Of a stretch of 64,000 nt of DNA, positions 53,864 through 62,371 are shown one piece after another. The notes beneath the pieces are model-generated. The model saw only the letters and a program-made list of their open reading frames with translations, was not told the DNA's origin and searched no databases. The stretch comes from Bog-756 sp963738545 (lineage in GTDB: Bacteria > Actinomycetota > Acidimicrobiia > Acidimicrobiales > RAAP-2). The translations under genes and the position numbers were made by a program. The stretch covers positions 558,001 through 622,000 of the forward strand of contig CAVTXA010000007.1 of NCBI GenBank assembly GCA_963738545.1, read 5' to 3'. The stretch's first letter is position 1, and the number at the start of each line of letters is the position of its first letter.

Positions 53864-53905
53864 ACCGGCACCGCACCAGACACCACGCAGCAAGGGAGCA
53901 GGATC

Positions 53906-55666
53906 GTGAGCAGTGAACGACAGGACACACCGACAACGGACGCCGACACCGGAGGACCTGCCCAGCGGCTGGCCATGCCCTGTGATGTCTCCCCGATGCC
54001 GTTCCACCTCTACCGTCCCTTCCGCCCGCTGACCCTTCCCGACCGCACCTGGCCGGACCGGGAGTTCACCCGTGCCCCACGCTGGGCCAGCGTCGACCTA
54101 CGCGACGGCAACCAGGCCCTGGTCGACCCCATGGACCCCGAGCGGAAACTCCGCCTGTTCGAGACGCTGGTGGGCATCGGATTCAAGGAGATCGAGGTGG
54201 GCTTCCCCTCGGCGTCCCAGACCGACTTCGACTTCCAGCGCCAGATCATCGAAGACGGGCTGATCCCCGACGACGTGACCATCCAGGTGCTGGTCCAGTG
54301 CCGCGAGGAGCTGATCGAGCGCACCTTCGAGTCCCTGGTCGGCGCCCGGCAGGCCATCGTCCACTTCTACAACTCCACGTCCGAGCTCCAGCGCCGCGTC
54401 GTGTTCGGCCTGGACCGGGCGGGCATCACCGACATCGCGGTGAACGCCGCCCGCCTGTGCAAGAAGTTCGAGTCCACGCTGCCCGGGACCGACATCCGCT
54501 ACGAATACTCGCCCGAGAGCTTCACCGGTACCGAGCCGGACTTCGCCGTGGCGATCTGCGAAGCGGTGATGGCGGTGATCGAGCCCACCCCCGAGCGGCC
54601 CATCATCATCAACCTGCCCAACACCGTCGAGATGTACGGGCCCAACGTCTACGCCGACGTGATCGAGTGGTTCGGCCGGACCATCTCGAACCGCGAGTCC
54701 ATCATCCTCAGTCTGCATCCCCACAACGACCGGGGCACGGCCGTGGCCGCCGCCGAACTGGCCGTGCTGGCCGGCGCCGACCGGGTGGAGGGGACGCTGT
54801 TCGGCAACGGCGAGCGCACCGGGAACGTGGACGTGGTCACCCTGGCCATGAACCTCTTCTCCCAGGGCATCGACCCCGCCCTCGACTTCAGCGACATCGA
54901 CCGGGTCCGCCGGGTGGCCGAGTACGCCACCAAGATGCCCGTGCACCCGCGCCATCCCTACGCCGGCGACCTCGTCTACACGGCCTTCTCGGGCTCCCAT
55001 CAGGACGCCATCAAGAAGGGTTTCGCCGCCCTGGGCGACGAGTACGAACGCTGGGAGGTCCCCTACCTACCCATCGACCCGAGCCACACCGGCCGGACCT
55101 ACGAAGCCATCATCCAGGTGAACAGCCAGTCGGGCAAGGGCGGCGTGGCCTACGTGATGGACACCGAGCACGGTCTCGACCTCCCCCGACGACTGCAGAT
55201 CGAGTTCTCCAAGCAGGTCCAGGCGGTCACCGAGGACAGCGGCACGGTGATCCGGCCCGGCGAGATGTGGGACGTCTTCTCCAGCACCTACCTCCCCGAC
55301 GACGCCGGGATGCGGCTGATCGGGAGCGAGGTGACGACCGGGGGCAACCGCACCACGGTCACGGCCCAGCTCCTGGTGGACGGGGAGCCCCGCACGGTCA
55401 TGGGCGAGGGCAACGGTCCCATCGACGCACTCCTCGGCGCCCTCCGGGCCGAACTGGGCGTGGACTTCGAGGTGAAGGACTACAGCCAGCACGCCCTCAC
55501 CGCCGGCAGCGAGGCCTCGGCCGTGGCCTACATCGAGGCCGAGGGTCCCGACGGCACGACCTGGTGGGGTGTGGGCATGGACTCGAGCATCCTCGAGGCG
55601 TCACTCCACGCCGTGGTCAGTGCGGCCAACCGGGACCTCGAGCACCGGCCGGCCGCGGCCCACTAG
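53906..55666 (+). CDS. leuA: 2-isopropylmalate synthase
   Basis: LeuA makes the first committed step of leucine synthesis from 2-ketoisovalerate and acetyl-CoA. The 586-residue protein is the long actinobacterial type: N-terminal extension, then RWASVDLRDGNQALVDPM, EVGFPSASQTDFDF, the metal HxH in SLHPHNDRGTA, GERTGNVDVV and GSHQDAIKKGF, and a C-terminal LeuA dimer domain for leucine feedback (from about residue 450). The GTG at 53906 has AAGGGAG 7 nt upstream. Expression should be controlled by the leucine attenuator at 53587-53726. It converges on the FGGY kinase gene with a 15-nt gap. Confidence 0.95.
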   Translation: MSSERQDTPTTDADTGGPAQRLAMPCDVSPMPFHLYRPFRPLTLPDRTWPDREFTRAPRWASVDLRDGNQALVDPMDPERKLRLFETLVGIGFKEIEVGFPSASQTDFDFQRQIIEDGLIPDDVTIQVLVQCREELIERTFESLVGARQAIVHFYNSTSELQRRVVFGLDRAGITDIAVNAARLCKKFESTLPGTDIRYEYSPESFTGTEPDFAVAICEAVMAVIEPTPERPIIINLPNTVEMYGPNVYADVIEWFGRTISNRESIILSLHPHNDRGTAVAAAELAVLAGADRVEGTLFGNGERTGNVDVVTLAMNLFSQGIDPALDFSDIDRVRRVAEYATKMPVHPRHPYAGDLVYTAFSGSHQDAIKKGFAALGDEYERWEVPYLPIDPSHTGRTYEAIIQVNSQSGKGGVAYVMDTEHGLDLPRRLQIEFSKQVQAVTEDSGTVIRPGEMWDVFSSTYLPDDAGMRLIGSEVTTGGNRTTVTAQLLVDGEPRTVMGEGNGPIDALLGALRAELGVDFEVKDYSQHALTAGSEASAVAYIEAEGPDGTTWWGVGMDSSILEASLHAVVSAANRDLEHRPAAAH

Positions 55667-55681
55667 CAGCCGGCGCTGAGC

Positions 55682-57265
55682 TCAGAAGCGATTGAGGCGC
55701 TTGAAGATGCCCTTGGTCTGCTTGTAAAGGGCCACGAACTCGGAAAAGAGGACCTCGTACTCGGCGGCCGTCGACGGGTCGGGGACGAAGGTGCGCCGGA
55801 TCGCCACCATGGCGGGGATGTCCTCGAGGCGGATCCGGTCCAGGGCCATCAGGGTGATCAGGGCCGCGCCCCGGACATTGGCCAGCACCGGATCGGCCAC
55901 CTGGCGGATCTCCCGGCCGAGGACATCGGCGTGGATCTGGGCCCACTGGTCCGAGTTGGCACCGCCCCCGATGAAGGCCAGTGAGTCGAGCCGGCGACCG
56001 GCGAACTTCTCGACCGCTTCGAGCAGCCACCTTGAGTTGAGGGCCACCCCTTCGAAGACGGCCCGGACCATCTGGGACCGGGTGGTGGCCAGCGAGAGGT
56101 TGTGGAAGCCGCCCCGGATGGTGTGGTCGTCGACCGGCGACCGCTCGCCGTTGAGCCAGGGGGTGAACAGCACCCGCCCGCTCCCCGGTGCCACCGAGTC
56201 GACCATGGCGTTCATGGCCTCGAAGTCCTCGGCGAACCCCAGGTTGTCGCGCAGGAAGGTGAGACAGGCCCCGGCCGTTTCGTGCTCGTCGACGATGAGG
56301 TAGCGGCCGGCCAGGGCGGCGGGGATGGAGGCCACATTCGAGGAGGGGGCGGTCTTCTTGAAGGGTACGTGCGCCGAGATCCACGACGAAGTGCCGATGT
56401 AGAGGTGGGCGGCGTAGTCGGCCACCGCTCCGGAGCCGAACACGGCCGAGTGCACGTCCCCCGAGCCCACCGAGACCGGCAGCCCGGCGGGGATGCCCAG
56501 GTCGGCCGCCGCCCCGGCGGTGAGCGTGCCCATGATCGTGCCCGGGGGCACCAGGTCGGGCAGCTTGGCCCGGTCCAGGCCGGTGAGCTCGAGCAGCTTC
56601 TCGTCGTAGGCCACGGCGTCGATGGTCCGGTTGTCGGTGATCCAGTGGGCGGCGATGGAGTCGAACGATGCCGAGGTGATCCCGGTGAGTCTGAGATTGA
56701 GGTAGTCGCAGGGCTCGAGAAAGGTCGTCGTGGCCCGGTAGACGTCGGGGAAGGCGTCCTTGATGAAGAGGATGTGGGCCACGGGGTCCTTGCCCGAGAG
56801 CCCCGGTGCCCCGCCGGTCACCTGCACCCACCGCACAATCTTGCGGGGGTCGTAGCCGAGGACGTTGACCGGTCCTCCGGCCACCTTGCGGATGGCCTTG
56901 TTCCCCCGCGAGTCCATCCAGATCACCGCGGGCATGAGGGGCTCACCGTCGTCGCCGACGGCCACGGTGCCCGACCACTGGGAGGTGCAACCCACCCCGA
57001 TGAAGTCCTCCGGGCCCACCCCCGCCTCGGCCACGGCCCGCCGCGAGGCGGACGCGATGGCCGACCACCACTCGGCCGGGTCCTGCTCGGCGCCGCCCCC
57101 CTCGAGGAGACGGAGGGCGACGGGCTCGGTGGCGTGGGCCACGATGCGCCCACTCGTGGCCACCACGGCCACCTTCGGGCCACCGGTGCCCAGATCGATG
57201 GCCAGGACCACCTGCTCGGCGGCCGGTGCATCTGCAGTGGCCCCGGCGTCGGGCGGTGGGCTCAC
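55682..57265 (-). CDS. FGGY-family carbohydrate kinase (xylulokinase-like)
   Basis: The 527-residue protein has the FGGY/actin-fold pattern: LAIDLGTGGPKVAVV (phosphate 1), GCTSQWSGTVAVGDD with IWMDSRG, VSVGSGDVHSAVFGSGA (with the catalytic aspartate), and FIGGGANSDQWAQIHADVLG (adenosine). The length suits XylB-like kinases, but the exact sugar is unclear and no sugar isomerase or transporter lies nearby. The GTG at 57265 overlaps the ileS stop codon (GTGA), so it is read from the ileS transcript, an unusual partnership. Confidence 0.82.
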   Translation of the reverse strand: MSPPPDAGATADAPAAEQVVLAIDLGTGGPKVAVVATSGRIVAHATEPVALRLLEGGGAEQDPAEWWSAIASASRRAVAEAGVGPEDFIGVGCTSQWSGTVAVGDDGEPLMPAVIWMDSRGNKAIRKVAGGPVNVLGYDPRKIVRWVQVTGGAPGLSGKDPVAHILFIKDAFPDVYRATTTFLEPCDYLNLRLTGITSASFDSIAAHWITDNRTIDAVAYDEKLLELTGLDRAKLPDLVPPGTIMGTLTAGAAADLGIPAGLPVSVGSGDVHSAVFGSGAVADYAAHLYIGTSSWISAHVPFKKTAPSSNVASIPAALAGRYLIVDEHETAGACLTFLRDNLGFAEDFEAMNAMVDSVAPGSGRVLFTPWLNGERSPVDDHTIRGGFHNLSLATTRSQMVRAVFEGVALNSRWLLEAVEKFAGRRLDSLAFIGGGANSDQWAQIHADVLGREIRQVADPVLANVRGAALITLMALDRIRLEDIPAMVAIRRTFVPDPSTAAEYEVLFSEFVALYKQTKGIFKRLNRF

Positions 57266-60200
57266 GCCTTGACCACCCCGATAGTCAGCGTTCTGACCAT
57301 CTGACCGTCGTCGAGGTCGACGGTGGTCCCGGGCCCCGCCCCGTCCGGAGGGGAGGCCCGGACCGATCGGGCCAGCACCTCCCGGGCGATGGACTCGAAC
57401 ATGGGCTCGAGGTCGTCGACGCCGTCCAGCGTCAGGTGGATCCAGTCGGAGACCTCGAGACCGGTGGCCTTGCGCACGTCCTGGACGTTGCGGATCACCT
57501 CGCGGGCCAGACCGCGGCGACGGAGGTCGTCGTCGAGGGCCAGGTCGAGGGCCACTACCTCGGCGCCGTCCCGCGACACGGCGAATCCCGACTGGGCCTG
57601 CACCCGCAGCTCGATCTCCTCGCCCACCAGTTCGACCGGGCCGCCCTCGAGGTCGACCACGACGGGCCGGCCGGCGGCGAGGTCGGCGGCCGCGGCCACG
57701 CCGTCCACCGATCCCATGGCCGCCCGCAGGGCCTGGACCCGGTCCTTCAGGCGGGGACCGAGGAGCTTGTAGTTGGGCACCAGCTCATAGGCCAGCACGT
57801 CCCCCAGCTCACTGGTCACCTCCACCTCGTCTACGTTGAGCTCGTCCTCGACCACGCCGGCCGGGGGCACCGGGCTGCCGGGCGGCAGGTACACCAGGGC
57901 CCGGGACAGGGGTTGGCGGACCTTGATGCCGGCCTCGGCCCGGGCGGCCCGGCCCAACGACGAGAGCCGACGGGCCAGGGCCATCCCCGCCTCCAACCCG
58001 GCGTCCACCGACCCGGGATCCAGGGCGGGCCAGTCGGCCAGGTGGACCGAGTCGTCTTCGGCCGCTCCGGTCAGGTCGCGCCACATCCGGTCGGCCACGA
58101 ACGGGCACAGCGGGGCCAGCAGGCGGGCCAGGGTGACCAGGACCTCGTACAAGGTGGCCTGCGCCCCGAGCGAGTCGGCGGGATCGGCGTCGGGGTCGGT
58201 GCGCCAGAAGCGCCGTCGGCTCCGCCGGACGTACCAGTTGGAGACGTCGTCGACCAGCTCGGCGATGGCGGTGGCCGCCGGGAAGGGCTCGTAGCCGTCG
58301 AGGGACTCGGTGGCGATGGCCACCGTGGCCGCCAGCCGGGAGCGCATCCATCGATCCAGCACCGAGCGGTCGGCGGGCGCGGGGACGGCACGGATCGGCG
58401 GGGTCGAACCCGTTGAGCGAGGCGTAGGTGGTGAAGAAGGACCACGTGTTCCACAAGGTGAGCAGGGTGTCCCTCATGGAGGCGTCGATGACCTCGAAGC
58501 TGACCCGGGTGGGCGTCCAGGGTGAGCCCTGGGAGAACATCCACCACCGCAGGGGATCGGCCCCCCGGGTCGAGAGGATCTCCCAGGGATCGATGACGTT
58601 CCCCACCGATTTGGACATCTTGCGGCCGTCGGCGTCCACGATGTGGCCGAGGCACAGGACGTTCCGGTAGGGGGTGGCCCCGCGCACGAGGGTGTTGACG
58701 GCCAACAGGGAGTAGAACCAGCCCCGGGTCTGGTCGATGGCCTCACAGATGAAGTCGGCCGGGAAGACGAACTGCTCCTCGGACCCCGGTGCCCCCGGGA
58801 AACCCCACTGGGCCGAGGGCATGGAGCCCGAGTCGAACCAGGCGTCGATGACCGGCTCCACCCGCCGCATCTCGGAGTGGCCGCTCTGGCACTCGACACA
58901 GGGGATGGTGACCTCGTCGATGGCCGGACGGTGGGGGTCGACGTCGGAGACGTCGCGACCGGCCAGCTCGGAGAGCTCGGCCAGCGACCCCACGCACCGG
59001 ACGTGCCCGTCGCTGCACCGCCAGATGGGGAGCGGGGTCCCCCAGTAGCGGTCGCGTGACAGGGCCCAGTCGACGTTGTTGGCCAGCCACTCCCCCATGC
59101 GGCCGTCACGGATGTGCTCGGGATGCCAGCCGATGGTCTGGTTCTGGGCCTGGAGGTCGGCCTTGCGATCCGAGGTCCGGACGTACCAGCTGGGCTTGCC
59201 CCAGTAGATGAGGGCGGTGCCGCACCGCCAGCAGTGGGGGTAGGGGTGGAGGTAGGGGGCCCGCTTGACCAGGAGACCGGCCTGCTCGAGCCGGGTGTTT
59301 ACCGCACCGTTGGTGTCGCGCACGGGCTGTCCCTCCAGCCAGGCCACCGCCCCGGTGAACCGCCCGTCGGGGCCCACCGGGTTGAGGGTGGGGAGGCCGT
59401 TCTCGCGTCCGACCTGCCGGTCGATCTCCCCGAAGGCCGGGGCCAGGTGCACGATGCCCGTGCCCTCGTCGGCTTCGACGAACTCCCCGGCCACCACCCT
59501 CCAGCCCCCACCGGCCGCCGAGCCGGCCGCTCCGGGGACCGGAACCAGGTCGTCGAAGGGTCGCTGGTAGCGCAGCCCGACCAGGTCGGCTCCGACGATG
59601 CGGTGGTCGGTGGTCGCCCCCTCGCCAAACACCGCGCTGACCAGATCGGTGGCCACGATGTCGCCGGCGGCGCCGGCCCCGGCCACCACGGTGTACTCGA
59701 GGTCGGGTCCGACGGCGGCCCCGGTGTTGGACAGCAGGGTCCACGGCGTCGTCGTCCAGGCCACCAGGGAGAGCCCGGCCAGGGTGTCGCGGCCGAGCCG
59801 GTCGGCCAGGACGGCGGCGGCCTCCCCCTCGTCGGTGAGCGGGAAGCGCACGTAGGCCGACTCGTCGGTCACCGGCTGGTAGACGTCGGGCTGGCCCAGC
59901 TCATGACTGGACAGGGCGGTCCCGCACCGCGGGCAGTACGGCACGACCTTGATGTCCTCGTAGAGGAGCCCCTGGTCCCAGAGGCTCTTCAGGTTCCACC
60001 ACACCGACTCCACGTACTCGGGCGAGAAGGTCCAGTAGGCGGCGTCGATGTCCACCCAGAAGCCGATCCGCTCGGTGAGGGTCTTCCACTCGTCCACGTA
60101 GTTGCGCACCGACTGGCGACACAGCCGGGTGAACTCGGCGATCCCCACCTGCTCCTCGATCTGCCGCTTGGCCGTGATGCCCAACTGCTTCTCCACCTCG

Positions 60201-60481
60201 ACCTCCACGGGCAGGCCGTGGGTGTCCCACCCGGCCCGGCGGGGCACCGCGTAGCCGCGCATGGTCCGGTAGCGGCAGAACAGGTCCTTGTAGACCCGGG
60301 CCCACACGTGGTGGAGGCCGGGACGCCCGTTGGCCGTCGGGGGGCCCTCGTAGAACACCCAGGGCTCCGCCCCCTGGCGGAGGGCGACCGAGCGCTCGAA
60401 GACGTGGTGCTCCGACCATCGGGCCAGCTCCTCGGCCTCGAGGGTGGTGAAGTCGGCTTCGGGGGGAACCGGGCGGAACAA
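57262..60481 (-). CDS. ileS: Isoleucyl-tRNA synthetase, interrupted by a +1 frameshift
   Basis: Read across one extra base near 58388-58393, the protein has 1072 residues. It shows the class Ia HIGH equivalent in GPPTANGRPGLHHVWARV, the editing domain, zinc-type cysteine pairs (CPRCG, CWRCG, CVEC), KMSKS in DADGRKMSKSVGNV, and the anticodon-binding domain from LDRWMRSRLAATV. The first frame ends in the linker ASLNGFDPADP; the correct frame continues with PAPADRSVLDRW. The gene is essential, so a sequence error is the simplest explanation. No ATG or GTG precedes the conserved start; TTG 60481 with AAGGGA 8 nt upstream is chosen. FGGY kinase is coupled downstream. Confidence 0.92.
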
Positions 60482-60567
60482 CGGATGGGTCCCTTCGGGG
60501 TCTCGGATCGGATCGGGTCGGACCGGGCGGCCGTGAGGCTCGGACCGGCAGGTGGGAGGTCCAGGTG

Positions 60568-60573
60568 ATACTA
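60568..60573 (-). promoter_or_regulatory. Candidate -10 element for ileS
   Basis: TAGTAT on the minus strand, with no convincing -35, would start the ileS mRNA near 60561 and leave a leader of about 80 nt before the TTG start. Confidence 0.4.
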
Positions 60574-60601
60574 CGGGGCGCCCAGGGTCCACAATTGACC
60601 C

Positions 60602-61462
60602 GTGCCCGAACTCCCCGAGGTGGAAGCCCTGACCGACGGCCTGTCCCGACGGATGGCCGGACGGCGCATCGACCGTTGCCGGCTGACCTCGTTCGCCGCC
60701 CTGAAGACGGTGGCGCCGCCCCTGGACGATCTGGTGGGGCGGACCGTCGAGGGCGTGCAACGGCGCGGCAAGTTCGTGTGCATCGACGCCGACGGACTGT
60801 GGCTGGTGGTCCATCTCGCCCTCGGCGGCTGGATCCGCTGGTTCGAGACGTTGCCCGCCACGGCCCTCAAGCCAGGCCGGAGCCCCATCGCCCTCCGGGT
60901 GGGCCTGGACGACGGGGCCGGGTTCGACGTCACCGAGATGGGCAAGGAGAAGCGCCTGGCCTTGTGGCTGGTGGCCAGGCCCGAAGAGGTAGCCCCCCTG
61001 GCCGGGCTGGGCGTCGATCCGCTGAGCCCCGGGTTCACGGTCGACCGGTTGGCCGAGTTGCTCCACACCACGTCGTCGACGATCAAGACCGCCCTGACCA
61101 CCCAGTCGTTGATCGCCGGCGTGGGGAACGCCTACTCCGACGAGGCCCTGCACCGGGCCCGCCTCTCGCCCTACAAGCAGGCCGGCCGCCTGAGCCCCGC
61201 CGAGGTCGGGCGGCTGCACGATGCCGTCACCGGCGTGCTGTCCGAGGCCGTGGAGCGCACCGCAGGGGTCGACCTCGCCGACCTCAAGGGCGACAAGAAG
61301 CGGGCCATGGCCGTGCACGGGCGCACCGGCCAGGCCTGCCCCACCTGTGGGGACACGGTCCGGGAGGTATCGTTCGCCACCAAGTCCCTCCAGTACTGCC
61401 CCACCTGTCAGACCGGTGGCAAGCCCCTGGCCGACCGACGGTTGTCGAGACTGCTCAAGTAG
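60602..61462 (+). CDS. Formamidopyrimidine-DNA glycosylase family protein (Fpg/Nei)
   Basis: The 286-residue protein begins M-PELPEVEAL, giving the N-terminal proline nucleophile and Glu of Fpg/Nei glycosylases that remove oxidised bases. HxTH-type helices contain LIAGVGNAYSDEALHRA, and a zinc finger CPTCGDT...CPTCQTGGKP closes the protein. The loop motifs of true MutM are altered (GKFVCIDADGLWLVVHL), so it may be a Nei2- or Fpg2-type paralogue. The GTG at 60602 lies 6 nt after CACAAT with no Shine-Dalgarno, a leaderless candidate; it is divergent from ileS. Confidence 0.85.
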   Translation: MPELPEVEALTDGLSRRMAGRRIDRCRLTSFAALKTVAPPLDDLVGRTVEGVQRRGKFVCIDADGLWLVVHLALGGWIRWFETLPATALKPGRSPIALRVGLDDGAGFDVTEMGKEKRLALWLVARPEEVAPLAGLGVDPLSPGFTVDRLAELLHTTSSTIKTALTTQSLIAGVGNAYSDEALHRARLSPYKQAGRLSPAEVGRLHDAVTGVLSEAVERTAGVDLADLKGDKKRAMAVHGRTGQACPTCGDTVREVSFATKSLQYCPTCQTGGKPLADRRLSRLLK

Positions 61463-61480
61463 GCGACCACAATGGCTGCC

Positions 61481-62113
61481 ATGTCCCAACCCTTCTCCCT
61501 CGAGGGCCGATTCGTCCGCCTGGTGCCCATGGGTCCCGAGCACATCGACGGCCTCTGCGACGCCGCCCGCTCGGACCGGACCACCTTCTCCTTCACGCCG
61601 GTCCCCGACGACCGACCGGGGATGGAGGCTTACGTGGACAAGGCGCTGCGCAAGCGGGCCACCGGGGTCCAGGAGCCCTTCGTCACCTGGAGCGTGGCCG
61701 AGGGGCGCATTGTCGGTTCCACCCGCTTCTACGACCTGGCCACGTGGAACTGGGCCGAGCACTCCCCGGGAACCGATGCCGACGCTCGGCACGATCGCCC
61801 CGACGTGGCCTGCATCGGGTACACCTGGCTCGAGCCCCGGGCCCAGCGGACGCCCATCAACACCGAGGCCAAGCTCCTCATGATGGGACACGCCTTCGAC
61901 GTGTGGAAGGTCCGGGTCGTCCGGATCCAGACCGACGCCCGCAACGCCCGGTCGCGCCGGGCCATCGAGCGGCTGGGCTGCTCGCTCGACGGGGTCATCC
62001 GGTCCGAGCGTCCGGCGGCCGACGGTGGGGTCCGGGACAGCGCCGTCTACTCCATGCTGGATCGGGAGTGGCCGGTCCACCGGCAACGCCTGGTCGACCG
62101 CCTCGGGGAGTAG
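61481..62113 (+). CDS. GNAT-family N-acetyltransferase (RimJ/RimL-like)
   Basis: The 210-residue protein has SLEGRFVRLVPMGPEH at the N-terminus, the beta-4/5 region with GYTWLEPRAQRTPINTEAK and the acetyl-CoA-binding A motif near VVRIQTDARNARSRRAIERLG, the usual pattern of RimJ/RimL acetyltransferases that modify protein N-termini or small amines. Substrate unknown. ATG 61472 is an alternative, but CACAAT ends 7 nt before ATG 61481, as in the preceding fpg-type gene, and neither has a Shine-Dalgarno. Confidence 0.82.
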   Translation: MSQPFSLEGRFVRLVPMGPEHIDGLCDAARSDRTTFSFTPVPDDRPGMEAYVDKALRKRATGVQEPFVTWSVAEGRIVGSTRFYDLATWNWAEHSPGTDADARHDRPDVACIGYTWLEPRAQRTPINTEAKLLMMGHAFDVWKVRVVRIQTDARNARSRRAIERLGCSLDGVIRSERPAADGGVRDSAVYSMLDREWPVHRQRLVDRLGE

Positions 62114-62371
62114 GTCCCGCCCGTCCCGACCGGTCCCCGACGGCTACGGGGGCCCTGCTTGGCGACGATGCCGCTCGGATCGTGCACCCGCCGACGGGCC
62201 AAGCCGAGGGCCCAGGGTTCGGGCCCGCATGGGGGCAGGAGTGGGCGGGAGCGGGGGCCAATCTCCCCTCAAGCGACCCGGCCAACGGGTCGATACCCAC
62301 CCGAGGAGGTAGGGGCGGTCCGCTCGGGTCTGTGCTGTGCCATGGCCTAACCGTTGCGGATCAATCGGGGC
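62114..62371 (+). other. 258-nt intergenic region upstream of the third repeat protein
   Basis: No gene is supported. The right part contains short G-rich and C-rich inverted segments (for example around 62265-62315, GACCCGGCCAACGGGTC) that could fold, but I do not recognise a known riboswitch and see no clear promoter pair. Confidence 0.4.

Noticed and set aside
60482..60570. T-box riboswitch for ileS
   Set aside because: The leader is too short and lacks the conserved TGG-containing T-box sequence and terminator or sequestering stem.
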